Shown one piece after another: positions 6,429-12,767 of a stretch of 30,611 bases of DNA. The stretch's first letter is position 1. Each line of letters begins with the position of its first letter. A program made the position numbers and the translations under genes. Source of the stretch: an uncultured Gemmatimonadota bacterium. GTDB taxonomy: Bacteria; Gemmatimonadota; Gemmatimonadetes; Gemmatimonadales; Gemmatimonadaceae. Location: assembly GCA_946479895.1 (NCBI GenBank), contig CAMLHT010000004.1:1-30611 (forward strand). Reading direction: 5' to 3'. The notes under the pieces were generated by a model. It made no database searches and was not told the origin of the DNA. It saw nothing but the letters and a program-made list of their open reading frames with translations.

Positions 6429-8426
6429 TCACAATTCGCCGGCGACGTTGGAGAGCAGCTCGGACGTTCTCACCGGCTTCCGGAGGGTGAAGTCCGCCTC
6501 CGAGGGGCCCGACCGCGGCTCCCATCCCGTGACCACACCGATCCGGAGATCGGGCCATTGCTTCCGCGCCGCGGCGATGAGGTCCCATCCGCTCCCGTCG
6601 GGCAGGCCGATGTCACTCACCATCACGTCGTAGGGCTGCTCGCCGGCGGTGAGCTTGGTGGTGGCGACCGAGACGTCCTCCGCCACGTCGACGACGTGCC
6701 CGTCGGACTCGAGGAGGGCCTGCATGAACTCCCGGCTGTCCGGATGGTCCTCGACGAGGAGCACCCGCCGCGGCGTCCGGCGCCGGGTGGCGACCGTGGC
6801 GGCCGCGGCTTCGGCGACACGGGTCGCCCGGGGGAAGATGAGGCGGATCGTCGTCCCGACGCCCGGCATCGACTCGATCTGCGTCTGGCCGCGGTGCCGC
6901 TTCACGATGCCGTACACCTCGGCGAGGCCGAGGCCGGTACCCTCGCGTCCCTTGGTGGTGAAGAACGGCTCGAAGGCGCGCTCGCGAACCTCGGCCGTCA
7001 TGCCTGTGCCGGTGTCGCGGACCTCGAGGCGGACTTCATCGTCGCTCACCACCGTCCGGAGGCCCAGCGTGCCGCCGCCGACCATCGCGTCCAACGCGTT
7101 CTGCACGAGGTTAAGTAGCGCCTCGCGGATTTCGCCGGCGATGCCGACGATGATCGCGTCAGGGACCGTTTCACGGTCGAGATGAATCGTTCCACCACGG
7201 GCCCGCTCCGCCCACAGCGGCCGCGTCATGTCGACGACTTCGCCGGCGACGACCGAGAGATCCACCGTCTCCTCGCGCTCGCCCTGCAACGGCTCCTGGC
7301 GAATGAAGCGACCGACGCGAGCCGCTGTCGCCGCGCCCGTCTCGGCCGCCTTCGCGATCCGCACCGCATAGTCCTTCACCGCCACGGGGTTCTCGGCGTT
7401 CGCCTCGAGCAGGTACGCCGCGGCCATGATGGGGTTCAGCGCGTTGTTCACGTCGTGCATCACGCCCGCGGCGAGCTGCCCGACGGCCGCCAGACGGCGC
7501 TCGCGCGATCGCGCTTCCTGGAGCGCCAGCAGCTCCTGCGTGCGCTCCTGCACCATCCGCTCGAGACGCTCGGCTTCCGTCGAGACGCGCTCGTAGAGGA
7601 CCGCCGTGCGGCGGGCTTCCTCCTCGAGGCGGCGGGCGAGCTGCATCTTCACCGTCACGTCGCGCTCGACCGTCACCGCGCCGCGGATCTTGCCGCGCTC
7701 GTCGTAGAGCGGATTGGAGTTGACCTCGATGATCACCTCCGAGCCGTCCACGCCCCTCCGCACCGCGAGCGTCTCGCCGCGCACGCGATCGCCCCGCATG
7801 GCGCGCGCCGTCGGGTGCTCGTGCATGAAGAGGCTGGTGCCGCCCACCGACCGCGGCCGGTCGAGCTGCCACAGCTCGCGCAGCGTCGTCGGCATGCTGC
7901 CCGGGTGATCCTGGAGCGCCTGCGTGTTCGACCGCAGCAGGCGCCCGTCGGAGTCGAACACGCGGACCGAGTCCGGGATGACGTCGAAGATCGACTCGAG
8001 CTGCGATACGCTCCCGGCGAGATCCTCACGCAGCCCTTCCCGCTCGGTGACGTCGTTGCCCGCGAACATGAGCCCGTGGCCCGGCTCGTCGCCCAGGGGC
8101 GCGAAGGTGGATTCGACGAGTCGTCGCCCGAGGCGGTGCTGGAACGGCACGCGGGCCGAGGTGATCGGCATGCCCCGGGCGGCGCTGTCGATCTGGTCCG
8201 TCAGGTCGGCGAGCGCGTTGGGAAACGCATCGTAGATCGAGACCGGCGTGCCGGGATCGTCGTCGACGCCGGTCAGGTCACGGTAACGCGAGTTGGCGGT
8301 GACCATCCGCAGCTCGGCGTCGAAGATCGCGATCGCGAGCGGCAACGCTTCGAAGATCGTGTCGAAGCGGGCACCCGCCGCCGCGAGGCGGCTGGGATCG
8401 AGCTCGAAGCGTGGCGATGGCGACAT
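6429..8426 (-). CDS. PAS-PAS hybrid histidine kinase with C-terminal receiver
   Basis: This 665-residue cytoplasmic sensor has no membrane segment. Two PAS-like domains lie at about 20-130 and 140-262, followed by a coiled coil to ~310. The H-box is GVMHDVNNALNP with His324, in the HDxxN form of NtrB-like kinases. The ATPase domain shows N-box NLVQNALDAM (~439), G1 DTGTGM (~471), F-box FEPFFTTK (~485) and G2 GTGLGL (~496). A receiver follows at 554-660 with Asp605 and Lys650. The signal is unknown; PAS domains often bind flavin, haem or small ligands. It probably shares a transcript with the ANTAR regulator downstream, giving two possible phospho-acceptors. Start is the ATG at 8426, with no obvious ribosome-binding site. 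The 85-bp gap to the NADH dehydrogenase stop should contain its promoter if it is independent. Confidence 0.9.
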   Translation of the reverse strand: MSPSPRFELDPSRLAAAGARFDTIFEALPLAIAIFDAELRMVTANSRYRDLTGVDDDPGTPVSIYDAFPNALADLTDQIDSAARGMPITSARVPFQHRLGRRLVESTFAPLGDEPGHGLMFAGNDVTEREGLREDLAGSVSQLESIFDVIPDSVRVFDSDGRLLRSNTQALQDHPGSMPTTLRELWQLDRPRSVGGTSLFMHEHPTARAMRGDRVRGETLAVRRGVDGSEVIIEVNSNPLYDERGKIRGAVTVERDVTVKMQLARRLEEEARRTAVLYERVSTEAERLERMVQERTQELLALQEARSRERRLAAVGQLAAGVMHDVNNALNPIMAAAYLLEANAENPVAVKDYAVRIAKAAETGAATAARVGRFIRQEPLQGEREETVDLSVVAGEVVDMTRPLWAERARGGTIHLDRETVPDAIIVGIAGEIREALLNLVQNALDAMVGGGTLGLRTVVSDDEVRLEVRDTGTGMTAEVRERAFEPFFTTKGREGTGLGLAEVYGIVKRHRGQTQIESMPGVGTTIRLIFPRATRVAEAAAATVATRRRTPRRVLLVEDHPDSREFMQALLESDGHVVDVAEDVSVATTKLTAGEQPYDVMVSDIGLPDGSGWDLIAAARKQWPDLRIGVVTGWEPRSGPSEADFTLRKPVRTSELLSNVAGEL

Positions 8427-8511
8427 GGGGACAAGCTACCGGAAGGGTGGTCAGGCGTGATCCGGAGCCACGCCGCCCCCAGCCAAGTATGACGATTCCG
8501 GGGCGGGCTTG

Positions 8512-9783
8512 TCACCCTCCCGTGCGTCGCGCGTGCTGCCTCGTGACCGGCGTGGTGATAAGCCTGGCGCCCAGCTGGAACGTGAAGAACGAATAGGCCC
8601 ACTCCAGCATCACGCTCGCCCGGTTCCGGAAGCCGGCGAGATACATGATGTGAATGAGCAGCCAGGCCCACCAGGCGACCCAGCCGGAGAGGTGCTGGCC
8701 GGCGATAAGCGCGATCGCGCGGAAGCGCCCGATCGTCGCCACGTCACCCTTGTTGCGGTACCGGAAGGGCACCGTCTCCCGCCGCTGGATCAGGCGGAGG
8801 ATGTTCTTTGCCGCCCGCGGCCCCGACTGCATGGCGGCCGGGGCGACCCCCGGCACCTGCATGCCGTTCGTGGTCATGGCGGCGAGGTCGCCGACGACGA
8901 ACACCTCCGGATGCCCGGGAACGCTGAGGTCGGGCGCGACGATCACGCGCCCCGAGCGGTCGAGCGGCGCGCCGAGAAACCTGCCCAGCGGCGACGGCGC
9001 GTTGCCGGCGGCCCAGAAGACGGAGCGGGTGGCGATGCGCTCGTCGCCCACCTTCACGTAGCCGTCGCCGATCTCCGTGACCTTCGCGTTCACGCGGACG
9101 TCGACGCCGAGGTCGACGAGCTGCTGGACGGCCTTTCGGGAAAGGTCCTCGGGGAAGGCGGGAAGAATGCGCGGGCCGCCCTCGAGAAGGAGAACCCTTG
9201 CCTGCCGCGTGTCCACGTGGCGGAACTCGCCGGCGACGCCGAAGCGCGCCACGGTCGGTATCATGCCCGCGAGCTCGACGCCGGTCGGACCCCCGCCCAC
9301 GAGCACGAACGTCAGGAAGGCGTCCTGCTCCTCGCGCGTCGGCGCCTGCTCCGCCCGCTCGAACGCGAGGAGGAAGCGGGCGCGGATGTCGAGGGCATCC
9401 TCGATGGTCTTGAGGCCGGGCGCGAGCTTCTCCCACTCGTCGTGCCCGAAATACGAGTGGCGCGAGCCGGTGGCGACGATCAGGTAGTCGTACCCGAGCG
9501 ACGTCCCGTCGGTGAAGGTGACCGCGCGGGCGCCCACGTCGATCGCGTCGACCTCCTTGAGCAGCACTTCGGCATTGCGCTGCTTTCGCAGCAGCCAACG
9601 GATGGGCGCGGTGATGTCGGTGGCCGCCAGCGTTGCCGTCGCCACCTGATACAGCAGCGGCTGGAAGACGTGATGATTCGTCCGGTCGACGACGGTGACG
9701 TCGACGCGCTCACCCTTCAGCGCGCGCGCGGCGTACAGGCCGCCGAACCCGCCGCCGATGATGACGACGCGCGGCCGGTTCAC
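8512..9783 (-). CDS. ndh: Type II NADH dehydrogenase (NDH-2)
   Basis: About 423 residues. NDH-2 oxidises NADH and reduces quinone at the inner face of the membrane without pumping protons. The FAD-binding Rossmann motif IIGGGFGGLYAA is at residues 8-19 and the NADH-binding motif LVGGGPTGVELAG at about 161-173. AAGN and FVVGDLA segments follow as in the family. The C-terminus carries aromatic, amphipathic helices (GWVAWWAWLLIHIMYLAGF) that bind the membrane, near full family length. The GTG at 9783 is chosen as start: the Rossmann fold begins five residues later, and it forms a GTGA overlap with the stop of the upstream lipoprotein gene. A longer in-frame start at 9942 would add only low-complexity sequence read through that gene. 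Confidence 0.93.
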   Translation of the reverse strand: MNRPRVVIIGGGFGGLYAARALKGERVDVTVVDRTNHHVFQPLLYQVATATLAATDITAPIRWLLRKQRNAEVLLKEVDAIDVGARAVTFTDGTSLGYDYLIVATGSRHSYFGHDEWEKLAPGLKTIEDALDIRARFLLAFERAEQAPTREEQDAFLTFVLVGGGPTGVELAGMIPTVARFGVAGEFRHVDTRQARVLLLEGGPRILPAFPEDLSRKAVQQLVDLGVDVRVNAKVTEIGDGYVKVGDERIATRSVFWAAGNAPSPLGRFLGAPLDRSGRVIVAPDLSVPGHPEVFVVGDLAAMTTNGMQVPGVAPAAMQSGPRAAKNILRLIQRRETVPFRYRNKGDVATIGRFRAIALIAGQHLSGWVAWWAWLLIHIMYLAGFRNRASVMLEWAYSFFTFQLGARLITTPVTRQHARRTGG

Positions 9784-10955
9784 CCCGGGCACCGGCGCAG
9801 GAGGTCGGCAATCTCCCCGCGGAGATGCGCGATGCCGTTCTGGATCGCCGGCACCGATTCCGTGGAGAACCGGTTGCCGCCGGCGGCCATCCTCGCCGCC
9901 GCCTCCTCGAGCATCCCCTGCGTGCCGCGCAGCTCCCGGCACGCGGAGGTCCTCGCCTCGGGCCTGACCCCCGGTGCGGCCTGCGGGTCGAGCGTGCCGC
10001 GCCCGCCGAGCACCTCGCTGAGCGAGTCGACGCGGTGCGCCGCGACCTGCGACAGGGTCAGCGCGAGAAGGTGCTTCGAGGCGTCGGTGGTGAGCGCGGA
10101 GTCGATCCGCCGGGCCACAGGCAGGGTGGCTTCCCAGGCGTCGGGGGCGTCGAGCAGCTGCGCCTTCCGCATCACGACGCCGATGAGCGACTGGAGCGAC
10201 GGCGCGACGTCGTTGCGCGGCACTCCCGCGGCGAGGGCGCGCCGGGTGTAGGCGATCGCGCTGTCCGGGACGTCGAGGTTCCCGTAGATCGACGCGAGCG
10301 TCGCATATCCGCCGCTCCGCCGTGGATCGAGCCGCAGGATCTGCTGCGTGGAGTCGATGAGCGCGCGGAGGCGCGGCACCTGCCGCTGGATGTTGTAGTC
10401 CGCGACGATCGACGAAGCCGACGGGAACTTGCGCGCCGCGGCCGTGAGATACCGGAGCCGCGCGACGGTGTCCTGCCCGCGCTGAGCCGCCGCCAGCGCG
10501 AGCCGGTAGTTGGCGAGCGTCGCCGCGCTCGTGTCGAGGCGTACGAGCATCTCGAACGTCGCCGGCACCTCGCGATAGCGGCGCACCCGCGTGAGCAGCG
10601 CCAGCCGGCCGCGCAGGTTCGGCACGTCCGACGTGCTCCGCCTCATGAGCGCGTCGCTCATCGCCATGGTCATGGCGATCGTGGAATCGGCGAACGACTT
10701 CTGGTTCGCGCCGATGGCCGCGACCCAGCAGGAGGGCGGGACGATCGACGAGTCGGCGCGAAAGGCCCGCCAGGCCGTGCCGATCGTGTACTCGAGGATC
10801 TGCGGCGTGTCGGTGTCGTCCGGGCAGGCCATCGGCGCGTTCACCGGCGCCGCCGGTCCGGCGACGGTGGCGGGAGCGGGCGCCGGCGAGCGGGGCGTCG
10901 AGCAGGCTGCCAGCGCGGCGATCGCCACGGCGGTCGGGAAGAGTCTACGGCTCAT
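9780..10955 (-). CDS. Lipoprotein with TPR-like repeats
   Basis: This 391-residue protein starts with a lipoprotein signal peptide whose lipobox is LAAC (Cys18), followed by an Ala/Pro-rich linker to about residue 42. The central region (about 100-280) contains helical-pair repeats reminiscent of tetratricopeptides, for example LDPRRSGGYATLASIYGNL followed by PDSAIAYTRRALAAG. The C-terminal third is helical and ends RRCPG. It probably acts as a periplasmic scaffold; no catalytic motif is visible and I do not recognise a specific family. It overlaps the symporter stop by ATGA at its start and the NADH dehydrogenase by GTGA at its end, so it is translated as part of the operon. Confidence 0.7.
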   Translation of the reverse strand: MSRRLFPTAVAIAALAACSTPRSPAPAPATVAGPAAPVNAPMACPDDTDTPQILEYTIGTAWRAFRADSSIVPPSCWVAAIGANQKSFADSTIAMTMAMSDALMRRSTSDVPNLRGRLALLTRVRRYREVPATFEMLVRLDTSAATLANYRLALAAAQRGQDTVARLRYLTAAARKFPSASSIVADYNIQRQVPRLRALIDSTQQILRLDPRRSGGYATLASIYGNLDVPDSAIAYTRRALAAGVPRNDVAPSLQSLIGVVMRKAQLLDAPDAWEATLPVARRIDSALTTDASKHLLALTLSQVAAHRVDSLSEVLGGRGTLDPQAAPGVRPEARTSACRELRGTQGMLEEAAARMAAGGNRFSTESVPAIQNGIAHLRGEIADLLRRCPG

Positions 10956-12619
10956 GCGGTGCGGCTGGTGGGAGCGACGAGGCTGATGATCAGGCCGACG
11001 ATCACGACGACGACGGCGCCGATCACGTTATGCCAGAGGAAGGAGACGTCGGGCGCGCCGAAGTTCACCGCGGCGACGGCGCTCATGCCCGCGATGAGGC
11101 CGAGGAACGCGCCCCAGCCGTTCGCCCGCCGGATCATCGCCAGCAGGAAGACGCCGAGGATCGACCCGTAGAAGAACGAGCCGAACCGGTTCACCACCTC
11201 GATGAGCGAGCCGAGCTTCACCGCGTAGGTGGCGACGAAGCAGGCGAAGATGCCCCAGAACAGCGTCGCCAGCTTCGAGACCGCGAGCAGGTGGGCGTCG
11301 GTGCCGTCGGCGCGAACCCAGCGGCGGTAGAAGTCGATCACCGTCGTCGTCGCCAGCGAGTTCAGCTCGGCGGCGATGCTCGACATGGCCGCGGCGAGGA
11401 TGGCGGCGATGAACAGGCCGGCGAGGCCGATCGGCAGGTAGTCGTTGATGAAGCGGGGCATGACGTAGTTCACGTCGCGCGAGGGCTGGCCAGTCACCCT
11501 GGCCGCGAGGTCGAGCGCCTCGGTCCGCACGCTGTCGGCGGCCTGCTGGCGCGCCTTGAAGATGGCGACCGCGCCGCCCTTCGCCGTGGCGTCGCCGGCG
11601 ATGCTCCGCGCGGCGGCGTCGCGCGCGTCCGTCTCCGCCCGGTAGCGCGCGTCGAGCGCCGCGTAGGCCGCCGGCTCCTTCTCGCGGACGGCCTGGTCGT
11701 GCACCGGGTTGTAGAGCATCGGCGCGGGCACGAACAGGTAGAACACGAACACCAGGACGCCCATGAGGAGGATCAGTGCCTGGAGCGGAATCTTCCAGTA
11801 CGCGCTCACCAGCAGCGAGCTGCGGGCTTCGTCCACCGACTTCGCCGTGAGGTAACGCTGGACCTGGCTCTGGTCGGTGCCGAAGTACGACAGCATCAGG
11901 AACGTCCCGCCGATGACGCCCGACCAGAACGTGTACGTATTGGTGAGGCTGAGCGAGAAGTCGAAGACGCGCAGGCGCCCGGCCGCGCCCGCGATCTGCA
12001 GGGCCGCGTCCGGTGACACCGGCAGCTTCACGATGAGCACGACGACCGTCGCCACGACCGCCGTGGCGATCACCACCATCTGCGTCACGTCCACCCAGGT
12101 CACGGCCTGCACGCCGCCGATGACCGTATACACCACGGTCGGGATGCCGATGATCGCCACCGACAGCCAGATGTTCCAGCCGAAGATGGCCGAGAACACG
12201 ACCGCCGGCGCGCCGATGATCGCGCCGCATGACATCGCGCGCGAGACGAGGAACAGGAATGCCGTCAGCGATCTCGTCTTCGCGTCGAAGCGCCGCTCGA
12301 GATACTCGTAGGCGGTGAAGACTCCCGATCGGTGCAGGAAGGGCACCAGGGTCACCCCGAGGATCACCATCGCGATCGGCAACCCGAAGTAGAACTGGAT
12401 GAACCGCAGCCCGTCGGTGGCACCCTGGCCCGTCGTGCCGATCATCGTGATCGCGGAAAGCTGGGTCGCCATCACCGAGAGTCCCACGGCCCACCACGGG
12501 ATGCTGCGGCTGGCGAGGAAGTACCCCTCGATGTTGGTGGTGTCGCGGGAGCGGCGCAGGCCGAACCAGACGACGTAGACCAGGTACGCGACGACGACGA
12601 TCCAGTTCAGCGGATGCAT
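10952..12619 (-). CDS. Sodium:solute symporter (SSS family)
   Basis: This 555-residue inner-membrane transporter shows the usual 13 or so hydrophobic segments of the SSS family. An early EGYFLASRSIPWWAVGLSV block sits at about 31-49, and GTDQSQVQRYLTAKSVDEA at 247-265 marks the conserved cytoplasmic region. Members couple Na+ entry to uptake of sugars, sialic acid, amino acids or carboxylates. The substrate is not readable here, though the PIG-L neighbour hints at an amino-sugar-derived compound. A polar, Ala-rich, probably helical insertion of about 80 residues (about 305-385) between two membrane segments makes the protein longer than simple members. A 46-residue membrane protein ends one base before its ATG. 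Confidence 0.9.
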   Translation of the reverse strand: MHPLNWIVVVAYLVYVVWFGLRRSRDTTNIEGYFLASRSIPWWAVGLSVMATQLSAITMIGTTGQGATDGLRFIQFYFGLPIAMVILGVTLVPFLHRSGVFTAYEYLERRFDAKTRSLTAFLFLVSRAMSCGAIIGAPAVVFSAIFGWNIWLSVAIIGIPTVVYTVIGGVQAVTWVDVTQMVVIATAVVATVVVLIVKLPVSPDAALQIAGAAGRLRVFDFSLSLTNTYTFWSGVIGGTFLMLSYFGTDQSQVQRYLTAKSVDEARSSLLVSAYWKIPLQALILLMGVLVFVFYLFVPAPMLYNPVHDQAVREKEPAAYAALDARYRAETDARDAAARSIAGDATAKGGAVAIFKARQQAADSVRTEALDLAARVTGQPSRDVNYVMPRFINDYLPIGLAGLFIAAILAAAMSSIAAELNSLATTTVIDFYRRWVRADGTDAHLLAVSKLATLFWGIFACFVATYAVKLGSLIEVVNRFGSFFYGSILGVFLLAMIRRANGWGAFLGLIAGMSAVAAVNFGAPDVSFLWHNVIGAVVVVIVGLIISLVAPTSRTA

Positions 12620-12620
12620 G

Positions 12621-12761
12621 TCAGGCCGTGTAGTGGCGCTGCAGCAGCCAGAGGAGCAGCAGCGACACGACCTGCACCGTCATCACCTTCGCGAGCGTCC
12701 GGCGAAAGCGCCGGGAATCCTCCGCCGCCTGCCGCGGATCATCGACGAATGGTTGCGACAT
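12621..12761 (-). CDS. Small single-span membrane protein upstream of the symporter
   Basis: This 46-residue reading frame starts at the ATG at 12761 and ends at TGA 12621-12623. It begins with a polar, charged segment (MSQPFVDDPRQAAEDSRRF, then RRTLAK) followed by one hydrophobic span, VMTVQVVSLLLLWLLQ, and a short polar tail. It lies 6 bp after the PIG-L stop and 1 bp before the symporter ATG, so it is almost certainly co-translated. Some SSS transporters have tiny membrane partner proteins encoded immediately upstream (for example DUF4212- or DUF3311-type). This one resembles them in position, but I cannot assign it to a family. Arg/Lys residues precede the span, favouring the N-terminus in the cytoplasm. 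Confidence 0.75.
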   Translation of the reverse strand: MSQPFVDDPRQAAEDSRRFRRTLAKVMTVQVVSLLLLWLLQRHYTA

Positions 12762-12767
12762 CGCGCC

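Noticed and set aside
8473..8506. Possible terminator after the NADH dehydrogenase gene
   Set aside because: Only a 7-bp GC stem (CCGCCCC/GGGGCGG) with a 20-base loop and no T-run; this is expected by chance in such GC-rich DNA.
7182..10251. Long plus-strand frames opposite the histidine kinase and NADH dehydrogenase genes
   Set aside because: These are low-complexity Arg/Ala/Asp-rich translations without recognisable motifs; the minus-strand frames carry complete families.
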